Assembly (NCBI RefSeq): GCF_013416325.1
Contig: NZ_JACCGK010000001.1
Span: 372,001 to 436,000, forward strand
Direction of reading: 5' to 3'
Source of the DNA: Vreelandella sedimenti
Lineage (GTDB): Bacteria; Pseudomonadota; Gammaproteobacteria; Pseudomonadales; Halomonadaceae
Length of the DNA stretch: 64,000 bases
Shown here: piece after piece, positions 51,133 to 60,954 of the stretch
How the letters are laid out: every line of letters starts with the position of its first letter
How positions within the stretch are numbered: the first letter of the stretch is position 1
The notes under the pieces: generated by a model
Databases searched by the model: none
Told to the model about the DNA's origin: nothing
What the model saw: the letters and a program-made list of their open reading frames with translations, nothing else
Program-made: the position numbers and the translations under genes

Positions 51133-51855
51133 ATGAGCAGATACCGGATCGAGCGTAAAACGCTATCAGAACAGGTCGCTGAGCAGCTTGAGGCGGAGAT
51201 TCTTGAGGGGCGGCTGAGTGAAAACGATCAACTGCCTTCAGAGAGGGAGTTGATGGAGCAGTTTGGTGTTGGCAGACCCGCGGTGCGTGAAGCACTGTTC
51301 CACCTGCAACAGCTAGGACTTATCGCCATCAACAGCGGTACCCGTGCCAGGGTAATTCGTCCCACCGCTGAGGCGGTGATGGCCAGGCTTTCTGGGGTAA
51401 CACGACAGCTGCTTTCTAAGCCCGATGGTCAACAGTATTTCCAGGAAGCGCGGGCCATGTTCGAGATATCTTTGGCTCGCTACGCGGCGCGCAATGCCAG
51501 CGAAGAGGATCTAGCGAGGCTGCGCGATGCATTAGCGGATAATCGCGATGCAATAGGTGATGAAGCACGCTTTAAACGCTCTGATAATGACTTCCATGGC
51601 GTGTTGGCCAGCATTGGCCGTAACCCCATTTTCGATGCTATCCATGTGGCGCTCTCGGAGTGGTTGGACGATCGCCGTGCGCTGGTACTGCAACAGAAGG
51701 ACGAAGACAAAGCGGCTACCGCTGCGCATACCGAAATAATCGCAGCGATAGAGTCTCGTGACCCAGATGCGGCCGAAGCAGCCATGCGGCGCCACCTCGA
51801 CCGTCACTACGGCACCTATATGCAGCTTAAAAAGCGCCTCTCGGACGCTTCTTAG
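51133..51855 (+). CDS. FadR-type GntR regulator
   Basis: A 240-residue GntR/FadR-family regulator: winged helix-turn-helix at residues about 8-75 (LPSERELMEQFGVGRPAVREALFHLQQLGL) and a C-terminal FCD domain (about 95-230) with metal/ligand histidines in DFHGVLASIGRN and in HTEIIAAIESRDPDAAEAAMRRHL. It is the last gene of the TRAP/Ldh operon and is followed by a strong hairpin. It presumably senses the imported acid and represses the operon, perhaps via the site at 46716. Confidence 0.92.
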   Translation: MSRYRIERKTLSEQVAEQLEAEILEGRLSENDQLPSERELMEQFGVGRPAVREALFHLQQLGLIAINSGTRARVIRPTAEAVMARLSGVTRQLLSKPDGQQYFQEARAMFEISLARYAARNASEEDLARLRDALADNRDAIGDEARFKRSDNDFHGVLASIGRNPIFDAIHVALSEWLDDRRALVLQQKDEDKAATAAHTEIIAAIESRDPDAAEAAMRRHLDRHYGTYMQLKKRLSDAS

Positions 51856-51875
51856 TTCTCATGCTACCAATTAAT

Positions 51876-51903
51876 CCTGCCGCCTTTTTTATTCGGCGGC
51901 AGG
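51876..51903. terminator. Bidirectional terminator hairpin
   Basis: CCTGCCGCC (51876-51884) and GGCGGCAGG (51895-51903) form a perfect 9-base GC stem with a TTTTTTATTC loop. It lies between convergent genes (stops at 51855 and 51911). The T-rich loop, rather than a trailing U-run, is unusual. Confidence 0.7.
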
Positions 51904-51910
51904 GATGGGA

Positions 51911-52987
51911 TCACTCGGTCATTGTCGATTCAGCAATCTCTTGGAATTCAGCCACGAGGTCTTCGCCGATTCGCGGTGCCCACTCTTCGTAAACCGGCTG
52001 CACGGCTTCCTGGAAAGCGGCAATCTGCTCGTCATTAAGACGGGTAATTTGCATGCCGCGTTCTTCAAGCTGATCCCGTGCCCAGTCGTCGTACTCGCTG
52101 GAAAGCTGGATTTCGTAATCCGCTGCTTGCAGCGCGGCTTCCTGAACAAGTTCCTGATACTCTGGATCGAGGCGATCCCAGGTACGCTGAGAGATCATCT
52201 TGATGAAGGGTGTATAAACGTGACGGGTTTCGGAGCCGTAGTCCTGCACCTCATAGAAATTGGAGGTCAGGATGGTGCTCCAAGGGTTTTCCTGGCCATC
52301 GACAACGCCTTGTTCCATGGCGGAGAAGAGTTCACCAAATGCCATCGGGGTCGGGTTGGCGCCCAGCGCCTCCCAAATAGCCAAGTGCACTGGGTTCTCC
52401 ATGGTGCGAATAGACAAGCCACGCACGTCCAGGCCCGCCACATCTTCTGGCGAAGCGACTTCACGTGCACTATTGGAGAGCTGGCGGAAGCCGTTTTCAG
52501 AAAACGCCAGGGCTTTTAGACCGCTGCCATCGAAGGCATCGAGCATTTCCTGGGCAGCATCGCTACGCATGGCCTTTATAGCCGCTTCCCGGGTAGGCAG
52601 CAGGAAAGGAAGGTCAAAGACTGCCAGCTCCTCGACATAACCTGTGGCGGGTGAAGAGGAAGGGTAGGTCATATCCAGCGTACCGGTTTGCAGCATTTCC
52701 ATCATCTGCACGTCATCGCCAAGCTGGCTGTTGGGAAAGATATTAACGCTGATACGCCCTTCGCTGCGCTGGTCGAGAATATCCGCAAAGTATTGGCTAG
52801 AGATATATTGAGGCGAGCTTTCCGCCAAGCCCAATCCCATGCGCAGAGTGACGCTGCCGTGGTCACCCACGGTGCCGCCCTCTATCTCTGGCGGATCGGA
52901 AAGGTCAGGCGTTTGCGCGTAGGCAATGCCTGAGCTGAGCAGTGTAGCGCCGGTCATTAATAGGGTGCGTTTCCAAAGATGGTGCAT
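51911..52987 (-). CDS. Orphan TRAP transporter substrate-binding protein (DctP)
   Basis: A 358-residue TRAP binding protein with a signal peptide (MHHLWKRTLLMTGATLL..., cleavage near AYA/QTP). DctP landmarks are DVRGLSIRTMENPVHLAIWEALGANPTPM and GELFSAMEQGVVDGQENPW. ATG 52987 was chosen because AGGAGA is too close to the GTG at 52996. No small or large permease genes adjoin it, so it must use a TRAP membrane pair encoded elsewhere. It is divergent from the sugar-acid dehydratase operon and shares the operator region at 53138, which points to a sugar or aldonate ligand. Confidence 0.92.
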   Translation of the reverse strand: MHHLWKRTLLMTGATLLSSGIAYAQTPDLSDPPEIEGGTVGDHGSVTLRMGLGLAESSPQYISSQYFADILDQRSEGRISVNIFPNSQLGDDVQMMEMLQTGTLDMTYPSSSPATGYVEELAVFDLPFLLPTREAAIKAMRSDAAQEMLDAFDGSGLKALAFSENGFRQLSNSAREVASPEDVAGLDVRGLSIRTMENPVHLAIWEALGANPTPMAFGELFSAMEQGVVDGQENPWSTILTSNFYEVQDYGSETRHVYTPFIKMISQRTWDRLDPEYQELVQEAALQAADYEIQLSSEYDDWARDQLEERGMQITRLNDEQIAAFQEAVQPVYEEWAPRIGEDLVAEFQEIAESTMTE

Positions 52988-53137
52988 AGTCGTCACTCTC
53001 CTGGCGTGCTGCAGGTCGCTACGCTAAGGGGATATTCCTAGCGAGCTGCAGCGTGGTTGATTGTTGTTGTGTGTAAGCGTCACTCGCTTATAGAGGTGTA
53101 AGTGCCGCTCCCTTAGGTGAATGTCTAACGTTTTTGA

Positions 53138-53154
53138 TATATGTTCAACATATA
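53138..53154. promoter_or_regulatory. Perfect 17-base palindrome, probable FadR-type operator
   Basis: TATATGTTCAACATATA is a perfect 8+1+8 palindrome in the 327-base gap (52988-53314) between the orphan TRAP binding protein and the dehydratase. It resembles operators of FadR-type regulators, one of which is encoded at 56111 in the dehydratase operon. The rest of the gap shows no gene or other clear signal. Confidence 0.65.
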
Positions 53155-53314
53155 CTTTTGTATGTATCGACGCCGCGGGTAAGAACGCGTACCGTCATGG
53201 CAACTCTTCCCTACATTTTAGGAAGCTTTCTTCATCGATATTGTTGGTGGGCAGCTTGAGTGCCTAAAGCGCGCCTGCCGACTTGTATATTTACTTTAGG
53301 CGTGGAGCGGAACC

Positions 53315-55117
53315 ATGGCCAATTTTCAGCGAATAACTCCTGAGCAGTTGCGTTCACGCTACTGGTTCGATAACCCTGATCACCCCGGAACCACGGCGCT
53401 ATGTATTGAGCGCTACCTAAATTACGGTATTACTCTGGATGAGTTGACCAGCGGTAAGCCGATCATTGGTATTTGCCAGTCGGGCTCTGATTTAACCCCG
53501 TGCAACCGCCACCACATTGACTTGGTTAAGCGGGTTAAAGACGGAATTCGCGCCGCAGGTGGCGTGCCGTTTGAATTTCCCATGCATCCTATTCATGAGA
53601 ACGTGCGCCGACCCACTGCTGCGCTGGATCGGAACCTCGCTTACTTGGGAATCGTGGAAGTGCTCCACGGCTACCCGCTAGACGGCGTGGTATTGACCAC
53701 TGGCTGTGATAAAACCACCCCGGCTGCGCTGATGGCCGCGGCAACGGTGAATATTCCGGCCATTGTGCTCTCCGGTGGTCCGATGCTAAATGGTTGGCGC
53801 GGCGCCGAACGGGTGGGCTCAGGTACGATTATCTGGGAGCTTCGCAAGCGGCTGGCAGCAGGGGATATCGACTACGCAGAGTTCCTTTCCCGTGCCAGCG
53901 ATTCAGCACCCTCGATAGGCCACTGCAACACCATGGGCACCGCCTCTACCATGAACTCCATGGCGGAAGTCCTGGGCATGAGCCTGCCGGGATCGGCGGT
54001 GATTCCTGCGCCCTATAAAGAGCGCGCGATGGTGGCCTACGACACGGGTACGCGGATTGTCGATATGGTGTGGGAAGACCTGCGCCCGCTGGACATTCTG
54101 ACCCGCGAAGCGTTTGAGAACGCCATCGTGGCGTGCTCGGCACTGGGTGGTTCATCCAATGCGCCGGTGCATATCAATGCGATTGCCCGCCATGCGGGCA
54201 TTGAAATTAATAATGATGACTGGCAGCGCCTGGGCCATGAAATCCCGCTGCTGGCCAACGTCATGCCTGCCGGTGCTTTCCTGTGTGAAGAGTTCTACCG
54301 CGCCGGCGGCGTTCCTGCGATTCTGCACGAATTACAAACGGCGGATAAGTTGCACAGCGATGCGCTGACGGTCAATGGCCGCTCCATCGGCGATAATCTG
54401 CAGGGCCGTGAAACTCAAGACATTGACGTGATTTGTCGCTATAACGATCCATTGGTGGATCATGCGGGCTTCCTCAATCTCAAGGGCAATCTTTTTGATT
54501 CGGCGCTGATGAAAACCAGCGTGATCTCACGGGATTTCCGCGAGCGCTTTCTGAATGACCCCAGCGACCCGGAAGCCTTTGAAGGCAAGGTGGTGGTATT
54601 CGATGGCTCCGAGGATTACCACGCCCGTATTGATGACCCAGCGCTGAACATTGATGCACGCACTATTCTGGTAATGCGCGGTGCAGGGCCGGTAGGGCAT
54701 CCTGGTGGTGCCGAAGTGGTTAATATGCAGCCCCCGGAGGCGCTGATCAAACAGGGCATCGAATCACTGCCCTGCTTGGGCGACGGCCGCCAGTCGGGCA
54801 CTTCCGGCTCGCCGTCGATTCTTAATGCCTCCCCAGAAGCGGCCACGGGTGGCGGCTTGGCACTGCTGGAAAGCGGCGACCGGCTGCGGGTCGATCTTAA
54901 GCGCGGTGAGGTACAATTGCTGATTGAGGCGAGTGAGTTGGAGGCGCGCCGCGAGCGCTTAGCTCAGCAAGGCGGCTACCGTTACCCAGGCCATCAGACC
55001 CCCTGGCAAGAGATCCAGCGTAGTATGGTCGAACCGCTGGATCGCGGTATGACGTTGGAGCCAGCGACTAAGTATCGCGATGTGGCCCGCCAGCATCCGC
55101 CCAGGGATAATCACTAA
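53315..55117 (+). CDS. IlvD/Edd-family aldonate dehydratase (pentonate/hexonate type)
   Basis: A 600-residue iron-sulfur dehydratase. Cluster and active-site blocks are [49 protein letters not shown] and [16 protein letters not shown]. The N-terminus [24 protein letters not shown] is typical of the arabinonate/xylonate/galactonate group, not of IlvD or Edd proper. It dehydrates a sugar aldonate to a 2-keto-3-deoxy acid. With the sugar 1-dehydrogenase at 56917 it gives the first oxidative steps for D-galactose, L-arabinose or D-xylose. Confidence 0.9.
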   Translation: MANFQRITPEQLRSRYWFDNPDHPGTTALCIERYLNYGITLDELTSGKPIIGICQSGSDLTPCNRHHIDLVKRVKDGIRAAGGVPFEFPMHPIHENVRRPTAALDRNLAYLGIVEVLHGYPLDGVVLTTGCDKTTPAALMAAATVNIPAIVLSGGPMLNGWRGAERVGSGTIIWELRKRLAAGDIDYAEFLSRASDSAPSIGHCNTMGTASTMNSMAEVLGMSLPGSAVIPAPYKERAMVAYDTGTRIVDMVWEDLRPLDILTREAFENAIVACSALGGSSNAPVHINAIARHAGIEINNDDWQRLGHEIPLLANVMPAGAFLCEEFYRAGGVPAILHELQTADKLHSDALTVNGRSIGDNLQGRETQDIDVICRYNDPLVDHAGFLNLKGNLFDSALMKTSVISRDFRERFLNDPSDPEAFEGKVVVFDGSEDYHARIDDPALNIDARTILVMRGAGPVGHPGGAEVVNMQPPEALIKQGIESLPCLGDGRQSGTSGSPSILNASPEAATGGGLALLESGDRLRVDLKRGEVQLLIEASELEARRERLAQQGGYRYPGHQTPWQEIQRSMVEPLDRGMTLEPATKYRDVARQHPPRDNH

Positions 55118-55134
55118 AGGAATCGTTACCACAC

Positions 55135-56079
55135 ATGAGTCGTTGGAGTACCTTTTCGCTTCGCCAGCAGGGCCTGCTATTGACCGGTGGTGGCGCCATG
55201 ATCATGGCGCCGGATGCCTTGCTGATCAAGGTAGCCGACCTGCCCGATGCAGAGATACTAATGTGGCGCGGCTTTCTGTCTGGGCTGGGTTTTTTGCTGA
55301 TCGCCCTACTGCGCTATGGCCGTGGCACTCTGGCGGCTTATCGGCGCTGCGGCTGGACGGGCATTGCCGTAGCGCTGCTGTTCAGCCTGACCACCTGTGG
55401 CTTTGTGCTGGGTAATCAGTACACCAAAGCGGGCAACGTGTTGATGATATTGGCCAGTTCGCCGTTAATCGCTGCCGTGCTTTCTTGGTTCATCCTCAAG
55501 GAACGTCTGCCCAGGCGCACTTGGCTGGCGATTTTTATTTGTATGCTGGGTATCGCGATGATCGCCCTGGATGACGCGGGTGCAGGTTCCTGGGTTGGCA
55601 ACGCTTTCGCCTTGATGGCGGCGACAACCCTGGCGATTAACTTTACCCTCTGTCGTACCCGTCCGGGGGTGGATATGAGCCCGATGCTGGTGTTTAACGG
55701 CATTATTGTCGGCAGCATCGCGGGGCTGTTTTGGCTGGCAGGGAGTGAGCCGACCCTGCCTGCCGCTAACCAGCTTGCCGTGGTGATTCTACTCTGCCTG
55801 ATCATTGTGCCGTGCGGGGTCACGCTGCTGCAGCGTGGGCCGCTCTATCTGCCTTCGGCTGAAGTGGGCCTATTGTTGTTGCTGGAAGTGGTGATAGGCA
55901 CGCTGTTGGCCTGGTGGATTTTGGCCGAACAGCCAGCGCCGATGGCCATGGTCGGCGGCGTTCTGGTGCTGGGCACATTGAGTGCTAAGGGCCTCTATGA
56001 ACGGCGGTTAGAGCTGAGGATGCGGGCAGGTCTCGAACCTTCGCCACCGGTAACAGTGGACCGGTCAAGTACGTTATGA
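55135..56079 (+). CDS. EamA-family (DMT) transporter
   Basis: A 314-residue membrane protein with ten hydrophobic segments and two EamA repeats (about residues 15-140 and 155-290; LSWFILKERLPRRTW and LLAWWILAEQPAPM are the repeat ends). AAGGAA precedes the ATG. It is between the dehydratase and the regulator gene. DMT proteins export or import metabolites; its substrate here is unknown, but a sugar-acid link is likely from context. Confidence 0.88.
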   Translation: MSRWSTFSLRQQGLLLTGGGAMIMAPDALLIKVADLPDAEILMWRGFLSGLGFLLIALLRYGRGTLAAYRRCGWTGIAVALLFSLTTCGFVLGNQYTKAGNVLMILASSPLIAAVLSWFILKERLPRRTWLAIFICMLGIAMIALDDAGAGSWVGNAFALMAATTLAINFTLCRTRPGVDMSPMLVFNGIIVGSIAGLFWLAGSEPTLPAANQLAVVILLCLIIVPCGVTLLQRGPLYLPSAEVGLLLLLEVVIGTLLAWWILAEQPAPMAMVGGVLVLGTLSAKGLYERRLELRMRAGLEPSPPVTVDRSSTL

Positions 56080-56110
56080 TTGGCAGGAATCGAAATAGGG
56101 TCTTATCGCA

Positions 56111-56881
56111 GTGACGTCATCTCTCAGTAAGTCAGCCGTTCGTCCCAGTATCGCCGAACATCTCGCCGAGGAGATCTTCGGTGGTCGCTATCACCCTGGT
56201 GACCTGGTGCCCCGGGAAATGGATCTATGCGAACGCTTTGCGATTAACCGCTCAGCGGTGCGCAGCGATCTGCGCCAACTGGTTGATGCCGGAATTATCG
56301 AGCGTATCTCCGGCCATGGTTCCAAAGTACGTGAGTACTCAGAGTGGCATATTCTCGATGCCCAGGTGACCGACTGGTTAACCCGCTACGCCGCACCCAA
56401 CCCGGATATTCAACGTGAAATTCTTGCCTTTCGATTAGACGTTGAACCCTATGTGGCGATGACTGCCGCCAAGCGCGCCAAGGCGCGGGATCTGGTTGCA
56501 ATCGAAGAGGCGTTTGAAGGCCTGGGGCAGAATCTGCGTAATGCAACCTGCGAAGAGGAGCGGCGGCTGCACAGCGAGTGTGATGTCGCTTTTCACGAGG
56601 CGATTTTCAAGGCGACCCACAATATTGTTTGGGCGCAGCTATCGCATATCCTGCGCCCCTCCATCTATATGCTGATCTCCATGTCCAACGAGAACGCTCC
56701 AGATCCTGAAGAAAGCCTGGAGCGCCACCGTCAGTTGATGGAGAGCATTCGTCTGCGCCGCCCTCGGGAGGCGTTTTTAGCATCCCAAGCGGTGTTGGCG
56801 GGCACCGCCGCAGCGTTGGGGCTTGAACACAGCGTCAGTTCATTAGGGCGCAGCGTTGAGCTGCCCCACACCACCTCCTGA
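56111..56881 (+). CDS. FadR-type GntR regulator of the aldonate operon
   Basis: A 256-residue FadR-type regulator. The winged helix-turn-helix covers about residues 8-72 (DLVPREMDLCERFAINRSAVRSDLRQL) and an FCD domain follows, with histidines in SECDVAFHEAIFKATHN and in SLERHRQLMESI. The start is GTG at 56111. It lies inside the dehydratase operon and probably controls the divergent promoter region with the palindrome at 53138. Confidence 0.9.
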   Translation: MTSSLSKSAVRPSIAEHLAEEIFGGRYHPGDLVPREMDLCERFAINRSAVRSDLRQLVDAGIIERISGHGSKVREYSEWHILDAQVTDWLTRYAAPNPDIQREILAFRLDVEPYVAMTAAKRAKARDLVAIEEAFEGLGQNLRNATCEEERRLHSECDVAFHEAIFKATHNIVWAQLSHILRPSIYMLISMSNENAPDPEESLERHRQLMESIRLRRPREAFLASQAVLAGTAAALGLEHSVSSLGRSVELPHTTS

Positions 56882-56916
56882 ACCCATTTTCAATGGTTAA
56901 AAACAAAGGCAAGCGT

Positions 56917-57855
56917 ATGTCTGACTTCAACTCTGGCTTTAATCTCGGCCTAGTGGGCGTGGGTAAAATTGTCCGAGACCAGCATCTTCCTGCCATAGCC
57001 GCCACCCCAAACTGCCATCTTGTCGCCACGGCGGATCCCCACGCCTCGCTGCCGGAACTACCCGCCTATCAACACCTGGAAGCGATGCTCGAAGCCCACC
57101 CTGAAATTACCGCCGTCTCAATTTGCACGCCGACGCACCTGCGCTACTCCCAGGCGCGGGCAGCGCTGATGCGTGGCAAGCACGTGCTGCTTGAGAAGCC
57201 GCCAGGGGCGACGTTAAGCGAAGTGGAGGACTTGATTGCCTGCGCTCAGAAGCAGGGCGTTAGCCTATTTGCCGCCTGGCACTCGCGGTTTGCCCCCGGA
57301 GTGGCTCAGGCCCAGCAGTGGTTAGCCGATCGCCAGGTTCAGCGGGTGGAGATTGAATGGAAAGAGGACGTGCGGGTATGGCATCCAGGCCAGGCGTGGA
57401 TCTGGCAGCCCGGTGGCATGGGTGTTTTCGACCCCGGTATTAATGCACTGTCGATTGCGACCGCCATCTTGCCTCAACCGTTTTTCCTGCAACGGGCGCG
57501 GCTGCTGGTGCCGAGCAATGCGCAAACTCCGATTGCGGCAAAGCTATCCTTTACAGACCCAGAAGGCGCGGTGATCGAAGCTGATTTCGACTTCTTACAA
57601 AGCGGCCCGCCAACGTGGGATATGCATATCGACAGTGATGGCAGCCGTCTAAGTCTCACTCAGGGCGGCTGTCGATTGGCCATCGACAATGAGCTGATCA
57701 TTGAAGAGGAGGAGCGCGAATATCAAGGCCTTTACGCGCGCTTTGCCGAGCTGGTCGCAAGCGGGCGCAGCGAGGTGGATGTGGCCCCGCTGCGCCAGGT
57801 CGCCGATGCGTTTCTATACGGTCACCGTGAGGCTACCGAAGCGTTTATCGAGTGA
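56917..57855 (+). CDS. Gfo/Idh/MocA-family sugar 1-dehydrogenase (galactose/arabinose type)
   Basis: A 312-residue NAD(P)+-dependent oxidoreductase: N-terminal Rossmann fold LGLVGVGKIVRDQHLPAIA and the EKP motif in LLEKPPGATLSEVEDL. WHSRFAPGVAQAQQWL and EWKEDVRVWHPGQAWIWQPGGMGVFDPG are characteristic of D-galactose/L-arabinose/D-xylose 1-dehydrogenases in this family. ATG 56917 has AAAGG 7 bases upstream and replaces the ATG at 56893. It would make the sugar lactone, whose acid is the substrate of the IlvD/Edd dehydratase upstream. No lactonase gene is visible here. Confidence 0.87.
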   Translation: MSDFNSGFNLGLVGVGKIVRDQHLPAIAATPNCHLVATADPHASLPELPAYQHLEAMLEAHPEITAVSICTPTHLRYSQARAALMRGKHVLLEKPPGATLSEVEDLIACAQKQGVSLFAAWHSRFAPGVAQAQQWLADRQVQRVEIEWKEDVRVWHPGQAWIWQPGGMGVFDPGINALSIATAILPQPFFLQRARLLVPSNAQTPIAAKLSFTDPEGAVIEADFDFLQSGPPTWDMHIDSDGSRLSLTQGGCRLAIDNELIIEEEEREYQGLYARFAELVASGRSEVDVAPLRQVADAFLYGHREATEAFIE

Positions 57856-57903
57856 AGGCTTTATATGAAAATATGAGGTAGCCAAGAAGCTATCTTAGTG
57901 GCC

Positions 57904-58800
57904 TCAATCGGATACGATCTTATTTCGTTTTATACAGCTGTCGTACGCTTGGGGAACGAAGCTATCTTCCCCCACGTCGTATCGAGCTAACGTAAGAAAC
58001 TCGCAAAGCGGTGGCAGCATATGGGGGGCTAGCTGATAGGCGTTTAACGTTTCAGTCAGGTAGCGCATATCTTTTTCAGCATTACCAAGACTGAACTGTA
58101 ACTTCGTGCACTCCTTCTGCAGTACCCACTCCATAACGGGAGCGAGCATCGCGCTGTTGGCTCCCCCTTGTGAGCAAATTTCCAGGAGTTTGTCTTGTGA
58201 AACGTCCATGCCAGCCGCCATAGTGGCCGCCTCACTGACTAGAGCAGCAGCCCCTAACGAGAGAAAATTATTAATCAGTTTCAGTTTATGCGCTGAACCA
58301 ACCTTACCCACATGAAAGATGTTTTCCGCGAAACTTTCCATGACAGGCGTAATGCGCGCCACTGTGGAGGCATCGCCACCCACCATGACATTTAGCCGTC
58401 CATCTCTGGCTTCACGAGGTGTACGTGCTAAAGGCGCGTCAACGAGTATCACCCCTTGATGTTCTACGGTTTTCGCAAGGCGCTCAGTTGATTCGGGATG
58501 AGCCGTAGAGCAGTCGACAATAATAAGCCCTTCATGGCTTCCCACCATTAAACCGTCAGCCCCGCTGACGATTTCGCTAACCTGTTCGGATGTCTTCACG
58601 CAGATAAAAACAATATCGCTATTTCTTGCGATCTCTGCGGGAGTGCTAACTTCCGTCGCGCCTTCCTTGCATAGCGCTTCAAGGGGGGATCGATTCCTAT
58701 GGGCCATCAGCGTTAGCGGATAATCGTTACGTACGATATGTCTGGCCATTTCCTTGCCCATTAAGCCAAGCCCAATGAATCCGATGCGTTCATGTTTCAT
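57904..58800 (-). CDS. 3-hydroxyisobutyrate-dehydrogenase-family reductase
   Basis: A 298-residue beta-hydroxyacid dehydrogenase. The cofactor loop is IGFIGLGLMGKEMARHI, the substrate block DAPLARTPREARDGRLNVMVGGD, and the catalytic Lys lies in VGSAHKLKLINNFLSLGAAAL. AGAGG precedes the ATG. It is the last gene of the minus-strand sugar-acid operon. LtnD-type L-threonate dehydrogenase, tartronate-semialdehyde reductase or related roles are possible. The substrate loop LARTPREA replaces the more usual VSGG of tartronate reductases, so it is not a simple GarR duplicate of the enzyme at 59963. Confidence 0.88.
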   Translation of the reverse strand: MKHERIGFIGLGLMGKEMARHIVRNDYPLTLMAHRNRSPLEALCKEGATEVSTPAEIARNSDIVFICVKTSEQVSEIVSGADGLMVGSHEGLIIVDCSTAHPESTERLAKTVEHQGVILVDAPLARTPREARDGRLNVMVGGDASTVARITPVMESFAENIFHVGKVGSAHKLKLINNFLSLGAAALVSEAATMAAGMDVSQDKLLEICSQGGANSAMLAPVMEWVLQKECTKLQFSLGNAEKDMRYLTETLNAYQLAPHMLPPLCEFLTLARYDVGEDSFVPQAYDSCIKRNKIVSD

Positions 58801-58868
58801 AGTCGCCTCTGATGAGTTGGTTCACCACACCTGAAATATCGCCCACTAGACTTACGCATGAGCGGCTG

Positions 58869-59924
58869 TTACTGCAGCGCCTGAGGGAAAGTAACCCCCA
58901 GACGTTCCGACCAATCGGCTAGAGCTTCGGGAACACCGTCTGGAAGAGGCACGCCCTCCTGCGCATAACGCTTATGGAGGGCAAGCCCACGCTCGCCAGG
59001 AATTCGTACTGGAGGGCTACCTTCCTCAACAGGATTGTTACGGCAAGCATCCACCAAAGCGCCGGTTTCGCGTTTGAAGGCATCGAGCCCACCAAAGGCT
59101 TCGGGATCCATGACCTGCACCATGACCGAGGCACCCCATTGTGAAGGCGCCTGCACACGGCCAAATCCAGCGAGCCCAGACGTTAAGGCTTCCACCATTA
59201 GCCCCAGCGCATATCCCTTGTGGCCATGGTCAAGACCACCAATTGGCATGATGCTCCCCTTAGGCTCATCGAACAGCACGGTAGGTTGATCGGTCGCATT
59301 GCCCTGGTGATCCTTAAGCCACGGGTACGGCAGTTGGCTGTTTTGTTTGTGAAGTCGGCCGACCATGCCATTAGTGGTAATGGATGTGCTGACATCTAAC
59401 AGAACCGGGCCTGAAGCTGTCGGGTAGCCCACAGCGATAGGGTTAGGGGTGTGTGTCGCTTGCAAACCGCCATATGGGGCAACCGACTTAGTCGCAGGAT
59501 CGGATGACTCGATCACCACCACTAGGTCTTGATCAGTGGCACGTTTCAGATAGGCCGCCAAGCAGGCGATATGATTTGAGCATCGAATCACGACCGTCCC
59601 TGTGCCGCAGGAGCGGGCCATCAATTCGGCGGTTTCCATTGCTTTAATGATCAACCAGGGGCCGGGAAGATAATGACCATCCCATGTCTGCACGGCAGCG
59701 CGTTTGGAGATTACCTCATACTCACCTGACACAGGCATCCGGCCAGACTGAATCTCGCCAAGGTAAGGGGATAGTAGCTGAAGCCCGTGAGTCGTGTGTC
59801 CCATCAAATCGCCTTCGACGAGTATCTCGGCAACTGCTTGAGCCTTTTCTTCATCGAGCCCGGCTGCCACAAGTAAAGCGGTGCTGAATTGCGTAATTTC
59901 CTGAACGTCGTAATGGTGGTTCAT
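58869..59924 (-). CDS. Ldh-family NAD(P)-dependent hydroxyacid dehydrogenase
   Basis: A 351-residue Ldh_2-family enzyme: HTTHGLQLLSPYL takes the place of the usual DSHG block and RCSNHIACLAAYLKRA the place of SSHFG; HTPNPIAVGYPTASGPVLLD is the cofactor loop. AGGAG precedes the ATG. It is the second family member in the window (the other is at 49992), and the two differ clearly, so they are not a recent duplication. It probably oxidises a 2-hydroxyacid in the same pathway as its neighbours. Confidence 0.88.
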   Translation of the reverse strand: MNHHYDVQEITQFSTALLVAAGLDEEKAQAVAEILVEGDLMGHTTHGLQLLSPYLGEIQSGRMPVSGEYEVISKRAAVQTWDGHYLPGPWLIIKAMETAELMARSCGTGTVVIRCSNHIACLAAYLKRATDQDLVVVIESSDPATKSVAPYGGLQATHTPNPIAVGYPTASGPVLLDVSTSITTNGMVGRLHKQNSQLPYPWLKDHQGNATDQPTVLFDEPKGSIMPIGGLDHGHKGYALGLMVEALTSGLAGFGRVQAPSQWGASVMVQVMDPEAFGGLDAFKRETGALVDACRNNPVEEGSPPVRIPGERGLALHKRYAQEGVPLPDGVPEALADWSERLGVTFPQALQ

Positions 59925-59962
59925 TGTATTTATTCTCCTAAATTTGTTGTTGTCAGGCTCTC

Positions 59963-60841
59963 TTAATCATTGCGCCGTCTGAGTTGATTGATTAAGGCGC
60001 TATGGTCTAACTCGCCATCCCCTTGATCGACGAGCTCTTCAAAAAGTGTGTTGACCAATGACGAAACCGGTAGCTTAAGATGTAGCGTGTCGGCAAAAGC
60101 CATCGCGGTCTGAGTATCTTTCAATTGCCATTTCGCTGGCCCACCCGGGGTAAAGTTTTCTTGAATCATACGCTGACCGTGTATACGCAAAATGGTCGAG
60201 TCAGCAAACCCACCTTCAAGCGCACTGAGCATTCGCTCGGGGCTTGCCCCGCCCTGTTCTGCCAATAGTATGGCTTCTGCCACGGTAGCAATGGTGTTGG
60301 CCACAATCATTTGATTGGCGAGCTTAGCAAGTTCCCCGCTACCTGCAGGGCCAACATAAACGGGCCTGCCGAGAGATAAGAGTATGGGTTCTACTGCTTT
60401 AAAACTTACGGCATCTCCGCCCACCATAATGGCCAGTGTGCCGTCGATCGCTCCCCGCTCACCGCCAGAAACCGGCGCATCAAAGTAATTAATCTGGCTC
60501 TTGGCGGCTTCTTCTGCTTGACGGCGAGCGGTTTCGACAGGTATTGAACTCATGACAATAAGTGTGGCGTCATGCTGCATGGCATTGAGTAGGCCGTTAG
60601 GGCCCAGCAGCATTTCATCACACACAGGCCCAGAGCTAAGCATAACGATAACGACATCGCTTTCGGCAACGGCCTCTTCGGGCTTTTCTACGATGGCGGC
60701 ACCCACCGACTCTAAACGGTTGGCTTTGCTTTTTGTTCTATTCCAGACAAGCACTTGGTGTCCTGCATGTGCCAAGCGTGCTGCCATCGGCGCACCCATA
60801 ATGCCCGTGCCAATAAATCCGATAGTACGTGACGTTGTCAT
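59963..60841 (-). CDS. 2-hydroxy-3-oxopropionate reductase-like (GarR family)
   Basis: A 292-residue beta-hydroxyacid dehydrogenase with IGFIGTGIMGAPMAARL, the tartronate-type substrate loop DAPVSGGERGAIDGTLAIMVGG and the catalytic Lys in GSGELAKLANQMIV. GAGGAA precedes the ATG. GarR-type enzymes reduce tartronate semialdehyde to glycerate, the usual end of galactarate or glucarate breakdown, which fits with the GarD/UxaA-type dehydratase in the same operon. Confidence 0.88.
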   Translation of the reverse strand: MTTSRTIGFIGTGIMGAPMAARLAHAGHQVLVWNRTKSKANRLESVGAAIVEKPEEAVAESDVVIVMLSSGPVCDEMLLGPNGLLNAMQHDATLIVMSSIPVETARRQAEEAAKSQINYFDAPVSGGERGAIDGTLAIMVGGDAVSFKAVEPILLSLGRPVYVGPAGSGELAKLANQMIVANTIATVAEAILLAEQGGASPERMLSALEGGFADSTILRIHGQRMIQENFTPGGPAKWQLKDTQTAMAFADTLHLKLPVSSLVNTLFEELVDQGDGELDHSALINQLRRRND

Positions 60842-60954
60842 TATTAGTTCCTCTATCTAGATGAGCCCGTCAAGGCTTCCCGTAATCCTTGTTTAGCAGG
60901 TCGATACATTGCTTCAATTGGAGAGATGGGGCATCCACGTTCGTTATTTGATTA

